Shown in pieces: positions 8,903 to 17,821 of a stretch of 64,000 bases of DNA. Each line of letters opens with the position of its first letter. Position 1 is the first letter of the stretch. The notes beneath the pieces were generated by a model. The model saw only the letters and a list, made by a program, of their open reading frames with translations, was not told the DNA's origin and searched no databases. A program made the position numbers and the translations under genes. Origin of the DNA: Lunatimonas salinarum (GTDB lineage: Bacteria; Bacteroidota; Bacteroidia; Cytophagales; Cyclobacteriaceae); assembly GCF_017811155.1 (NCBI RefSeq), contig NZ_JACVCV010000015.1:62001-126000 (forward strand), in the 5' to 3' direction.

Positions 8903-9380
8903 GGATACTTGGAAGGTTCTCCAATTTGGCCAAAAACTGATCTAACGACGCGTCCAGTATTCGATATACTTCCTCAAAGCTACCCAAACCACCGTAATAA
9001 GGGTCAGGCACATCCGTAAATGAAGCGTCAGGGGCAAACTCACTCAATAAGTAGATGTGGTCCGTCTTTAGCTTGTACCGTTGACCAAGCTTCACGGTGT
9101 TCTGGTAGTTGGAGGTATCCATGGCTACCAAATAATCAAAATTCCGAAAGTCACTCCGCTGTAGCTGCCTTCCTCGGTGGTTGATCGGAATTCCGTACCT
9201 ATCGGCACAAGCCAATGTCCGCTCATCGGGAAGCTCACCGATGTGAAAATCCGACGTACCACAACTGTCCGAACAAACCAAGCCACTCAATCCACGGGCA
9301 GCTACCTTGGCGTTAAAAATCGCTTCCGCCAAAGGCGAACGACAGATATTTCCCAAACAAATAAATAATACCTTAACCAT
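8886..9380 (-). CDS. Low-molecular-weight protein-tyrosine phosphatase
   Basis: A 164-aa cytoplasmic phosphatase. The P-loop CLGNICRS (CX5R, Cys8-Arg14) begins right after the N-terminal strand, and the general acid is in DVPDPYYGG near residue 127. It heads a two-gene operon with the fructosamine kinase-like gene. Possible substrates are phosphotyrosine proteins or a sugar-phosphate product of the partner kinase; the latter is speculation. Confidence 0.9.
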   Translation of the reverse strand: MVKVLFICLGNICRSPLAEAIFNAKVAARGLSGLVCSDSCGTSDFHIGELPDERTLACADRYGIPINHRGRQLQRSDFRNFDYLVAMDTSNYQNTVKLGQRYKLKTDHIYLLSEFAPDASFTDVPDPYYGGLGSFEEVYRILDASLDQFLAKLENLPSIHGKPQ

Positions 9381-9775
9381 TAAAGGGTGTTTAATAAAAG
9401 CGTGGTTTTCACTAGCGCCAGATCGAGCTTACGAAAGGAATAAAATTACACATTTTATTAATTATCCTCCTTATCGATACGCCATTTCTTGTTCACATTT
9501 TACTTGATTCTCTATTTCTGCACACTATATGCACAAAAAGCGCTCCAATTAACCCCTGGGAACCAGGAATTTTAATCCGAACAACCCCAAAAAACCCGTT
9601 TTAAACCCCGCCAGCTTTGGTTCCCTTCTACTTGCCACAGGGGTGCCGAAGCAAAAAATTTTTCCTTTTGTAACAAAAGTACCTGTTTTACTCCGAAAAC
9701 ATCCCGATTATTGCACTAATCAACGGCCCTTCTTCGAAAGAATGTGGCTTATCCAACACCTAAAATCGATCTGTG
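9381..9775 (+). other. Gene-free stretch with a short palindrome
   Basis: About 395 bases without a convincing gene. It contains the palindrome CTTTTG-TAA-CAAAAG (9665-9679), which overlaps a minus-strand TACTTTTG (-7 type, 9674-9681) that could give the phosphatase operon a long leader. No -33 element is visible. No RNA gene recognised. Confidence 0.4.
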
Positions 9776-9985
9776 ATGCAACAGAATATCGGAAAAATTG
9801 ACAAAGTTATCAGGCTGTCTATCGCACTGTTGATTGCCCTTTTATACTTTACAGGAACCATTTCAGGCACGCTCGCCATCGTACTGGGTGTCGTTGCGGC
9901 ATCTATGGTAGTCACTTCGCTGGTCGGCTTTTGCCCACTGTATTGCCCATTAGGAATCAATTCCTGTAAAATCAGCAAAAAATAA
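9776..9985 (+). CDS. DUF2892 (YgaP-like) inner-membrane protein
   Basis: A 69-aa membrane protein with the DUF2892 pattern: an amphipathic start (QNIGKIDKVIRL), two hydrophobic helices (about residues 13-28 and 31-48), and the motif GFCPLYCPLGINSC near the end with three Cys. In YgaP of E. coli this membrane part is fused to a rhodanese; here the rhodanese lies in the next gene, 13 nt away. The ATG at 9776 is chosen over the GTG one codon earlier. A role in sulfur or thiol chemistry is inferred from context. Confidence 0.8.
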   Translation: MQQNIGKIDKVIRLSIALLIALLYFTGTISGTLAIVLGVVAASMVVTSLVGFCPLYCPLGINSCKISKK

Positions 9986-9998
9986 AACTATTTTTGAC

Positions 9999-10724
9999 AT
10001 GTATAGAATCGCGATAGCCGTCACGTTCTGGATCAGTTTAAGTTGTTCGCCCAGACAGCAACAGGAACAACAAGTCAGCCAAGCGAACGAAAAAACCGAG
10101 TACACCGCGGTTGAATTCAACGAGCTCATACAAAAGACCGCCAACCTGCAACTGGTGGATGTCCGCACACCGGAGGAGTTCCGAAAAGGACACATTGAAC
10201 ATGCCGCTAATGTAAACATCAACGGGGAGGAGTTTCAGGATCAAATACGTGCCCTGGACAAATCAAAACCAGTATATATCTACTGCCTGAGTGGCGCAAG
10301 AAGTAAAGCTGCCGCCAACTACCTGAGGAAAGAGGGGTACCAAGAAGTCTATGAAATGCCGGGAGGAATCCTCGAATGGAGGAATGCCGGCCTTCCCGAA
10401 ATTGTATTGGAAAAACGGGAAAGCGGTGGGATGACCTTGGCCGAGTACCAAAAACTACTCCAAACCGACAAACTAGCCTTGGTGGATTTCTATGCAGTCT
10501 GGTGTGCTCCCTGCAAAAAGATGGAGCCGTATTTGGAAAAAATTTCCACGGAAATGGCAGATAAAGTGACTGTGATCCGAATAGATGCCGATGACAATCC
10601 AGATTTATGCAAGGAACTGGGTGTTTCCGCCCTGCCTGTACTGAAGCTGTACAAAAACGAAGACTTGGTCTGGGAACACGCAGGGTTTATCGAAGAAGAA
10701 GGGGTTCGGAGCCAGTTAAATTAG
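9999..10724 (+). CDS. Rhodanese-thioredoxin fusion lipoprotein
   Basis: A 241-aa exported protein. It begins with a lipoprotein signal (lipobox SLSC, Cys16), then a rhodanese domain (about residues 34-133) with active-site Cys96 in YCLSGARS, then a thioredoxin domain (about 145-241) with WCAPC at 168-172 and a cis-Pro segment SALPVLKLY. Rhodaneses carry a persulfide sulfur; thioredoxins reduce disulfides; together outside the cytoplasm they could pass sulfur or reducing power between thiols. It is paired with the DUF2892 gene just upstream. All key residues are intact. The exact reaction is unknown. Confidence 0.88.
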   Translation: MYRIAIAVTFWISLSCSPRQQQEQQVSQANEKTEYTAVEFNELIQKTANLQLVDVRTPEEFRKGHIEHAANVNINGEEFQDQIRALDKSKPVYIYCLSGARSKAAANYLRKEGYQEVYEMPGGILEWRNAGLPEIVLEKRESGGMTLAEYQKLLQTDKLALVDFYAVWCAPCKKMEPYLEKISTEMADKVTVIRIDADDNPDLCKELGVSALPVLKLYKNEDLVWEHAGFIEEEGVRSQLN

Positions 10725-10780
10725 ACCGGCCACCGAATAGTCCCGTTGACCTTGTTCGCCGAAGCGCCTATTCCTTTCGG

Positions 10781-11824
10781 TTAGCCGTAGAAATTCGGTG
10801 TGGGATTTAGCGTTTTGTTCTTCCATTGGTGCCAATAGGGATAAGCTGGTGGAACCTCGCTTGCTTCGTCTAGCCGCTTGATTTGATCGACTGACAACGC
10901 CCAACCTACCGCGCCCAGATTCTGCCGGAGTTGCGCTTCATTTCTCGCACCAATCACCACCGACGAGACCGTAGGTCTGCGAAGCAGCCAATTGATGGCG
11001 ACCTGCGCGATGCTTTTTTCGCACTCCTCCGCAATTTCACCTAGCACGTCCACCGTACGGTAAAAAACTTCCTCATTTACCACCATCTCGGGAATAGGAC
11101 TACCACCCTGGGCAATTCTTCCTTCCTCAGGTATGGGGCGGTTACGGCCATATCGGCCTCCCAACCTACCCGCAGACAAGGGAGACCACACCAATGCGCC
11201 CACTCCCTGATCCAATGCCAGCGGCATAAGCTCCCATTCATAATCCCGATTGGCCAGCGAATAGTACACCTGATGCCCCACGTAGCGGTTCCAAGCATAC
11301 CGATCCGATAAAGCAAGGGACTTCATCAGGTGCCAACCGGAAAAGTTGGATGCCGCAAGGTACCGGACTTTCCCACTTTGTACCAAGTCATCCAACGTCC
11401 GAAGCGTTTCCTCCACCGGCGTGACCCCGTCAAAGCCGTGCATGTGGTAAATATCGATGTAATCTGTGCCTAAACGCTTCAAACTTCCTTCAATTTGCCG
11501 CAGAATGTGAAACCGGGACGAACCTTGGTTATTGGGACCCTCGCCAAAGGGAAACGTAGCCTTGGTAGAAAGCAGCAGCGACTCGCGGCCCCTGCCGGCA
11601 ATCGCCTTTCCAAGAACTTCCTCTGCAAGGCCACCGGAGTACACATCCGCCGTGTCAAACAAATTAACGCCTGCTTCCAAGCAGATATCGATCAACCTCT
11701 TGGCCTCGTCTACTTGGGTTTCACCCCAGGCTTTAAAGAAGGCATTGCCGCCGCCAAAGGTGGCAGTTCCAAAACTTAAAACGGGCACCTTGAGGCCCGA
11801 TGCTCCCAGAAATCGGTATTCCAT
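10781..11824 (-). CDS. Aldo/keto reductase
   Basis: A 347-aa NADPH-dependent oxidoreductase of the aldo/keto reductase superfamily (YghZ/Kv-beta-like group). The chosen ATG at 11824 begins with MEYRFLGASGLKVPVLSFG, the usual family start; earlier in-frame Met codons add a non-homologous tail. Catalytic Asp, Tyr, Lys and His are found in FDTADVYSGG, LLLSTK and YHMHGFD. The substrate is not known. It is convergent with the rhodanese-thioredoxin gene. Confidence 0.9.
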   Translation of the reverse strand: MEYRFLGASGLKVPVLSFGTATFGGGNAFFKAWGETQVDEAKRLIDICLEAGVNLFDTADVYSGGLAEEVLGKAIAGRGRESLLLSTKATFPFGEGPNNQGSSRFHILRQIEGSLKRLGTDYIDIYHMHGFDGVTPVEETLRTLDDLVQSGKVRYLAASNFSGWHLMKSLALSDRYAWNRYVGHQVYYSLANRDYEWELMPLALDQGVGALVWSPLSAGRLGGRYGRNRPIPEEGRIAQGGSPIPEMVVNEEVFYRTVDVLGEIAEECEKSIAQVAINWLLRRPTVSSVVIGARNEAQLRQNLGAVGWALSVDQIKRLDEASEVPPAYPYWHQWKNKTLNPTPNFYG

Positions 11825-12097
11825 GGTAATAAATGGTTTACATATGATCAAATAATACATCCTATGGCTTGCCAGTGAGTCCATTGCGCCAAGGTGGGCA
11901 GCCAACCCGTACCAATCGCTATGGAAATGGCGAAACAACGCACTGACTTGCCAATTTACGGCATACCTCCGAAAAAACCGGAATAAGGCGGTTTAATTTG
12001 CGAAGAATGACTGAGGGGTCAACACCACCTAGGCAAAAAAGTTTCGGCCCGTACCCTTCTTGGAATTTCAATCTGAGTAAATGGGCTGGTAAGCTCG
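11825..12097. other. Gap at the edge of the restriction island
   Basis: No gene seen. A weak hairpin AAACCG-8 nt-CGGTTT lies at 11975-11994. This is the left boundary between native metabolic genes and the AT-richer island; I see no attachment-site repeat. Confidence 0.35.
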
Positions 12098-12379
12098 CTA
12101 TTGACTGCCGATATTACCGGAGCGGGCCGTCCGACTAAACCGTCGAAGTGTGAACTTAGCCGGTAATTCGGCCGCACGCTGCTTCGGGTTAGCTTTTGTA
12201 GTTGCTTTTAGCTTCTCCACCCAATAAGTTCTTTCGTTTATTTCCTTTTGAGCAATAGCCATTTTGTAAACGAGACCATTTTTGGTTTCCGACTTTTTCT
12301 GTTTTCTTACCTTCGCTACCTCACTTGTACCAGCGCGAAGAAATTGCTTGCTGATCACAAATTCCCTCTCTTCCACCAT
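12098..12379 (-). pseudogene. Fragment of a four-helix-bundle (S23-type) protein
   Basis: A 93-codon reading frame. Residues about 5-62 resemble the middle of the small four-helix-bundle proteins related to the 23S rRNA intervening-sequence protein: EFVISKQFLRAGTS, then ESxxDFxxKMxIAxKExNExxYWxExLK-like spacing. About 25 residues normally before this are missing, and the part after residue 62 (KANPKQRAA onward) no longer looks like the family. The Gly of the usual GTSxGAN motif is lost. It starts 6 nt after, and in the same frame as, the restriction gene stop, so it looks like a leftover joined there by deletion. A working short protein cannot be ruled out. Confidence 0.55.
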
Positions 12380-12385
12380 TAATGA

Positions 12386-12970
12386 TTAACTCATCGGCTT
12401 GATCATACTTTCTATAAACGCTACTTCCTCCGCACTCAATTGGTACTTTTTGTACAACTGCCGGTCTATTTCGGGAATGGATTTGGTCCAATCGATGTCT
12501 GAGTTGGGGGTAAAGTCTTGGAGGGGAATATTTTGCCAGACACTTTTAGGATTATCCTGTGTAACTTTTAAAGTCCCAAGCAGTGCACGGCACAGTTTAG
12601 TTTTGATATATTTTAAACAGTTTTGTGCCTCCGTTTGACTTTCAAAAGCCCCAATCTGAATAAAAGATTCCGTACATCCTGTTAGTGGCTCACCTAACAT
12701 TGGTGTACTTAAAGTTTCTCCAAATGCCCCCGTTCCATTCGATTTTGGAATAAACAATTTCCACTTTTTTAAATTAATATCAGATATCAAGTCCTCATTT
12801 ACATACCGTTCTATTCTTCTGTTATCAATTAATCCTATAATTTTTACCTGATGTGTATTGTCTTTTTTTTCTGAAAATTTCTCTTGATTAGTTGTAAATA
12901 TACTAGATGGAAAATACGATCGCTGCCTATTGTGACTATCGAGAAATCGCTTTGTACGTGTTCCACCTCT
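12386..12970 (-). pseudogene. C-terminal part of the restriction-modification gene, cut off by an in-frame stop
   Basis: These 194 codons continue the upstream gene in the same frame directly after its TAA at 12971-12973. They read RGGTRTKRFLDSHNR and on to a block (CTESFIQIGAFESQTEAQN, then FTPNSDIDWTKSIPEIDRQL) and a final IESMIKPMS that I recognise as the end of Eco57I-type methylase/endonuclease proteins, normally involved in target recognition and fold completion. No ATG precedes the conserved part; a TTG at 12790 could restart translation to a 134-aa piece. Either the system is damaged, the stop is read through, or the two parts are made separately; the sequence does not decide. Confidence 0.75.
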
Positions 12971-15900
12971 TTAACCAATAATTATTTCGAAACCACCGGA
13001 TTTAACTTTTTTGAGAATCCCCCGTAGTACATTATTTCCAACAAATTTACCACCAAGTCCACCACTGGGATTTTTTTTGCTCCAAAATGTAACACAAACG
13101 CCCCCCTTTATGTCTACACTCGGGAATATATTTTGTGAGTCTGGCTCATAGAGGGGGATGCTTAGGTGAGGGTCATTCAACATCATTTCATTCCACTCTT
13201 TTGGGGTTGCACCCGCATTAAAAAGAAATCGAGCCGGGTGAATTAAACTTAAATAATCTGGTTTTAAGGATTTTGAAACCTCAAAAAACAAATGATAAAG
13301 AGGCTTGGAAAAATTCGTACCAGTTGTTTCCTGATAAGGCGGATTGCCTACGATTGCGTTAAATTTCATGTCGTTGTTGCTATTTGCTTTCCAGTAAGAT
13401 TGTCCCTTTTTGATTTTTGCTATAAACTTTTCTGGACGTTGGGTAATTTGTCGCACCATGTCTTCAAAATAGTGCGTGTTTACTTGTGCAGTTCTAAAAC
13501 CTACCAAGGTGCGTTTGGTAATGCTTTTCGCCATGGGGGTTTTGCAGAGTACAAACACATTTTCCGCTACGGTCTTATCCCACAATTCCTGCTGTTGTTC
13601 CACCGTGAGCGTATTGGGTGCTGCCGTTGGGTATTTTTCCTTGATTCGCTTTCTAAAAATGGAATAGGCTACATACAAAGGGTACAGACCCGATTTGGAA
13701 TTGATTTCTAAAATTCGGGAATCTGTGGCAAAAACCTCATCGGTTACTTCGCCTTGGGTAACATATTTGGGTTGAGAGATGGTTTTTTCACGGTTTTCAT
13801 CCAAAAAGACATAACCGCCCAAACAGTCGCCCAAGTGCATGTTCACCACACGCCAAGGCGTCAATACGGTTTCTTTATCGGGGTTTCTAAAGGTGCCGAA
13901 AATGTGGGTGATGCGCTCAATGCGTTCTTCTATGGTCACATGGTCGGTGGCACGAGCCAAAGCTCGGATGCGTTTGCCTGCTGCACGGAAGACATCCGGC
14001 TCGTAGTACTTTTTGAACTTTTTGAAAGTGGCTTTATCTACGTCTTTGGGCATAAACTCTTCCCAAGATTGGTCGTCCACCAAATCCGTAAAGTTGTCTA
14101 TGGTCAATTCGTTTTCTTCATTTTTAACATCCGCTCCATAAATCAACAAAGGCATACGAATAGAAATGCCACGAAGAATAGAAACTGCGGTATCTCGCAT
14201 TTTTTTCTGTTCTTTGTAGCGTTCTAAAAGTTCGTTTTCTTCGGGGCTGAGTTCTTTTTTCTTCTTCTTTTGAGCTTGTTCTATTTGCTCGTAATCTTCT
14301 TCTGTAAAGCCTTGCTTGTTTATTTCTATGTCCTTGCTTTTGGGCATGGCTTTGGTGCTGCCGATTATTTTTTTCAATCCATTGAATTCCTCTACTTCCA
14401 CATCATCCAATTGCATCAATTGGTCTCTGTTGTACAGATGCTGGTCTTCAAATCCATTGTTTACCACCCACTCGATATACACCTTTTTGAGCTGTTCGAG
14501 CATTCCGTTCACGTCATAATCCCTCATGCGAGAACCGTCAAAAGCGATGATGGGGCAGAAGTTCAGGAACTCACCCATGATTTTGCGGTCTTCGCCTGTG
14601 GTCTTACCTGCCTTGGCAGAAACTTTAGCCGTTTCGGCAATCACTTTCAGCGTTCGGTCAGGAGCAAAGTCAAAAACAAAGCACTCTTCCTTTACTTTAC
14701 CATTGATAGTAGCAGGCGTTTGTACTCTGAAAATGGTTTGCATATAGGCAGAAGCCGAAGTATTGTGTGAGCCTGAAAGCATAAAAACAGCCGTCCATGC
14801 TTTTACCGAAACCCCCGTGGTTAGCCGTCCGCACGAAAGCGTAATGGTGTAAGTTTCATGTGGATTGTCGCCAATGGCTTTTTCTACTTTTTTAAGAGCT
14901 TCTTCATTGGCTTCTTCTTCATCACCATCACCTGCCACATTTACAATGTCAAATTGACCAAAAACAGGGTGGGTTTTTAGCATGGAACTTAATGCTTTGG
15001 CTTCCTTTACGCCAGGCACCATCCAAAGCGAATGCCTGAAATTATCCCGATATGCTTCTGTTGAATAGGGGTAATTGCTTTCAGCATCAGATTTACAAAT
15101 GAGGTTTAGGAATGAAAACACGTCTTTCTCATGGAGAAAACTTCCTATTTCGTTCACTCTAAAAAACTCACGGAAATTGAACGCTACTTCTTCGTCAATG
15201 TAGCCGTGTAACAGTTTGCCAAGGTCGTACGTAAAAATATTGAGTTTTGGAAGAGATGCATAAGGGTTTGGGTCGCCAAAGTGAATTTTATCCCAATCGG
15301 CTTTGGCTTTTTGCTCCATCACATAATCCCAAGTATAGATCTCTTCCTCTTGGTAATTGTCCAGTAAATTGAAGGGAGTTCCTGAAAGGTGAAGCACCTT
15401 TGTATTTTCTTTCTTAAGCTCTCTAAGTACGTTTGTTCCTAGTTCAGTTTGTGTGCCTTCATGCGCTTCATCTACAATCACAAAATCCCAAGTTGTTCCA
15501 AAGATTTCATCATTTTTATTGAAGTTGCCACCTACCAATTCCGAACCTCTTAGGTCTTGCATAGATGCAAAATAGATGTACTTGGAATTTCCTTTTTTAC
15601 ATTCACGTTCGAGGGTTGTAAATTGGTCTCCTTTATTCTTAGAACCATATCTGAATGGATATCCCGGCTCATAAAAAACCTTTCCAAAATCATCAAACCA
15701 ACCCTTATCAACAACAGGGCGGTGAGTTAGAATAAGGGTTCTGGTGAATTCATGTTCCTTTACAACTTGAAGAGCAGAAAGAGTTTTTCCAAAACGCATT
15801 TTTGCAAACCATAGCATTTCGTTTCCTTTTTTGAACTGCTTTGCGGTTTTTTCAATCGCTTCTTTTTGTTCAGGTCGGAATGCAATAGGGTTTTGGGTTT

Positions 15901-16327
15901 CTGAAATTTCACTGGCATGCAGGGAATCGCGTCCTTCTTTTACGGCTGCAATGGCTTTTTTTACCGTTTCAAGGTCAGTGATGAACCACTCATTGGCTTT
16001 GTTTTTAGCATCAAATACTTTCTTTTCTATACCTGAACGCGTAAGCACATTATGCACTTCATGGTCAGAAAAAGCCTTGAGTCCATTTTTGCCATTGTAA
16101 ATGGTTAGTTCTGTATAAAGCAAGTCATAGGCAATTCCTGCCGTTTGGGTGTATTGGTCTATACGCTGTTTGGCAGCTTTGTTAAGTGCTTTACTGTTCG
16201 GTTCTAGGCCCCAAATATTTTCATTGTCGGAAGTGGCTTCTCCAATTTTCAAACATCCACTATGCGCAGCATCGTTTATGCGAAAAACATAGATCAACTT
16301 GAGCTTTAAAGAGGATGTAAACTTCAT
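12971..16327 (-). CDS. GIY-YIG / DEAD-like helicase / adenine-methylase restriction protein (truncated by TAA)
   Basis: A 1118-aa protein with three parts. Residues 1-75 resemble a GIY-YIG nuclease (LIYVFRI and LKIGE). Residues about 145-620 are a superfamily 2 helicase/translocase: Walker A-like MRFGKT (Lys181), DEAH at 286-289, and SGTPFNLL. Residues about 950-1118 carry methylase motif IV, NPPYQ, at 995-999 with following Eco57I-type blocks. It lacks methylase motif I, which is in the upstream subunit, so one methylase seems divided over two proteins. The gene overlaps the upstream one by 4 bp. Compared with an intact gene of about 1313 codons it ends early at TAA 12971, just after GGFEIIIG. 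It would methylate and cut foreign DNA; cleavage pattern and target are unknown. Confidence 0.82.
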   Translation of the reverse strand: MKFTSSLKLKLIYVFRINDAAHSGCLKIGEATSDNENIWGLEPNSKALNKAAKQRIDQYTQTAGIAYDLLYTELTIYNGKNGLKAFSDHEVHNVLTRSGIEKKVFDAKNKANEWFITDLETVKKAIAAVKEGRDSLHASEISETQNPIAFRPEQKEAIEKTAKQFKKGNEMLWFAKMRFGKTLSALQVVKEHEFTRTLILTHRPVVDKGWFDDFGKVFYEPGYPFRYGSKNKGDQFTTLERECKKGNSKYIYFASMQDLRGSELVGGNFNKNDEIFGTTWDFVIVDEAHEGTQTELGTNVLRELKKENTKVLHLSGTPFNLLDNYQEEEIYTWDYVMEQKAKADWDKIHFGDPNPYASLPKLNIFTYDLGKLLHGYIDEEVAFNFREFFRVNEIGSFLHEKDVFSFLNLICKSDAESNYPYSTEAYRDNFRHSLWMVPGVKEAKALSSMLKTHPVFGQFDIVNVAGDGDEEEANEEALKKVEKAIGDNPHETYTITLSCGRLTTGVSVKAWTAVFMLSGSHNTSASAYMQTIFRVQTPATINGKVKEECFVFDFAPDRTLKVIAETAKVSAKAGKTTGEDRKIMGEFLNFCPIIAFDGSRMRDYDVNGMLEQLKKVYIEWVVNNGFEDQHLYNRDQLMQLDDVEVEEFNGLKKIIGSTKAMPKSKDIEINKQGFTEEDYEQIEQAQKKKKKELSPEENELLERYKEQKKMRDTAVSILRGISIRMPLLIYGADVKNEENELTIDNFTDLVDDQSWEEFMPKDVDKATFKKFKKYYEPDVFRAAGKRIRALARATDHVTIEERIERITHIFGTFRNPDKETVLTPWRVVNMHLGDCLGGYVFLDENREKTISQPKYVTQGEVTDEVFATDSRILEINSKSGLYPLYVAYSIFRKRIKEKYPTAAPNTLTVEQQQELWDKTVAENVFVLCKTPMAKSITKRTLVGFRTAQVNTHYFEDMVRQITQRPEKFIAKIKKGQSYWKANSNNDMKFNAIVGNPPYQETTGTNFSKPLYHLFFEVSKSLKPDYLSLIHPARFLFNAGATPKEWNEMMLNDPHLSIPLYEPDSQNIFPSVDIKGGVCVTFWSKKNPSGGLGGKFVGNNVLRGILKKVKSGGFEIIIG

Positions 16328-17340
16328 TTTCCACGATAGTTTAGAAGGTCAACGAACCTGATTTTTTTACCCATCCTGCCTGTTTTAGAGTCTCTATTTG
16401 ACCAGTCTTTTATCCAGCAATATGTTCCATTATGTCTTAACATATTGCTATCCATACACCCTTTACAAAAACCATTTTCAGTTTTAACATTACCAAAGAG
16501 GTCAATGTCTGTTATATTTATAGTGCCGCAAGAGTTAGGAATCACTCCCTTTAATCCATCCATCTGCCAGACATTCCAAGAAATAATGTAAGCTATATAT
16601 TTAATTGATTTTAGTAATGTCTCTTTACCAAATTTGAAACTATAATTTTCTATAAATGTCATAAGCATGGCTTCTCTTGCGAGTAGTAAGCTATCGCCTT
16701 GCCATTCAAAAGCATAGGTGCTTTTATACGCTGTTTGTGCTGCCTTTAACCACTCTCCTGAGCTATGAACATTTTCGTTTATTACCCTTAGTTTCCGGTC
16801 TAAAATCCCAATTCTGTTTTGAATAGGAATGAATTCTCCCGTTGTACTGTCATATCGACTAGTGATGTAAGGAGCTTCTCCACAAGCAATTTCTAACCGT
16901 GTATCTCTCACATAGCTAATCCAAGTTTTGCCTTTCGGGAAAGTAATTTTATCTGTATTTACCTCCCAACCTTTTGTTCCGTCAGACAAGGTTTTTTCAT
17001 GATTAAAAACTCCTTCCCTTTCAAACCAAGCATTATCAATTAGATTGTTTTGAGCGTTGCATATCCACAAAGGGGTAAACACTTCGGCCATTTCCTTGGA
17101 TCTGGACTGTTGCAAAACCTTGTCTTTATGCACTCTCGGCATAATGATATTGCCGTTTTCTCCTGTAATTAACTCTGGAAGTATGTAGGCATTAGAATTG
17201 TAGGGCGCTCCAAGATGTTCGTAGTTTTTGGTAGCCCAAAAAATATTGTTTTGAGTCGTGTGGTCACGAAGTAATATTTCGAGTATGTCAGGGTACTGAG
17301 CAACTAATTCGTTTTCTAATATGTCGATTCCTGTTCGCAC
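16324..17340 (-). CDS. Methylase-like subunit of the restriction system (motifs X and I)
   Basis: A 338-aa protein typically labelled restriction endonuclease subunit M. It contains methylase motif X as EVFTP (86-90), a motif I-like SAM site IACGEAPY (151-158), and a motif II-like GILDRKLRVI (178-187), but no NPPY catalytic motif. That motif is found only in the next protein, suggesting that the two halves form one N6-adenine methylase. The C-terminal third has a Cys-rich patch (FCKGCMD) that might bind zinc. It starts 4 nt after the HTH gene stop and overlaps the helicase gene by 4 bp, so the three genes form one operon. Confidence 0.72.
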   Translation of the reverse strand: MRTGIDILENELVAQYPDILEILLRDHTTQNNIFWATKNYEHLGAPYNSNAYILPELITGENGNIIMPRVHKDKVLQQSRSKEMAEVFTPLWICNAQNNLIDNAWFEREGVFNHEKTLSDGTKGWEVNTDKITFPKGKTWISYVRDTRLEIACGEAPYITSRYDSTTGEFIPIQNRIGILDRKLRVINENVHSSGEWLKAAQTAYKSTYAFEWQGDSLLLAREAMLMTFIENYSFKFGKETLLKSIKYIAYIISWNVWQMDGLKGVIPNSCGTINITDIDLFGNVKTENGFCKGCMDSNMLRHNGTYCWIKDWSNRDSKTGRMGKKIRFVDLLNYRGK

Positions 17341-17344
17341 TCGT

Positions 17345-17542
17345 CTATTTTTTTTTATTGGACTTTAAAAGTTCCTTTACATCAATTTCAAGGATATTTG
17401 CTATTTCAAAAAGGATTTCAAGTCTTGGCTGTTGTCGGTTTTGCACATAGCCGTTCACCATGTTATAACTCTTTCCGAGCTTGTCAGCCAACCAAGTTTG
17501 TTTAATTCTTTTTTCTTCTAGCACTTCCTTTATTCTGTTCAT
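17345..17542 (-). CDS. XRE-family HTH regulator of the restriction operon
   Basis: A 65-aa DNA-binding protein that is almost only an XRE/Cro-type helix-turn-helix (helices about residues 11-37: KQTWLADKLGKSYNMVNGYV). It ends in a lysine tail. First in the operon, it is placed as a controller (C) protein that would time expression of the restriction genes. A TAAATTTA palindrome just upstream (around 17551) is a possible operator, but I see no good promoter box. Confidence 0.85.
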   Translation of the reverse strand: MNRIKEVLEEKRIKQTWLADKLGKSYNMVNGYVQNRQQPRLEILFEIANILEIDVKELLKSNKKK

Positions 17543-17821
17543 TTCCGTATAAATTTAAATCACTAAAATAGCCGAAATTTTGCTTTTTATCTCATTTTTC
17601 AATATACTTTTGATTCGCTTACTTGTCAATCTGTCCGAGAACCGGCAAAAAAATAAGGCTTTTCGGTTTTTTAGTTTGGACTATGCGTGTCAGCACCAAC
17701 CAATTGTGTCTATTTACGCGTTGGCTAAAACTAACCTGCTCCACCAGAACAAAATACCCCGAGTGGGGTATTTCATAAGGTGCTTTTTCTACCGAAACGC
17801 TCCTGCAACGTCCTCAGTCGC
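17543..17821. other. Gap upstream of the restriction operon
   Basis: About 280 AT-rich bases. The left part holds the restriction operon promoter region. TACTTTTG on the plus strand (17604-17611) fits a -7 box but has no gene to serve; an 81-codon plus frame here has no family features. The right part holds the corA terminator. Confidence 0.4.
17752..17773 (-). terminator. Terminator after corA
   Basis: Perfect 9-bp stem AAATACCCC / GGGGTATTT with loop GAGT, followed on the minus strand by TTTTGTTC. It lies 49 nt past the corA stop; the AT-rich arms mean it may work in both directions. Confidence 0.6.

Noticed and set aside
12971-16327. Classical Type I or III restriction system
   Set aside because: No HsdS-like specificity gene or Mod/Res pair; the methylase motif and the helicase are in one protein with an Eco57I-type end.
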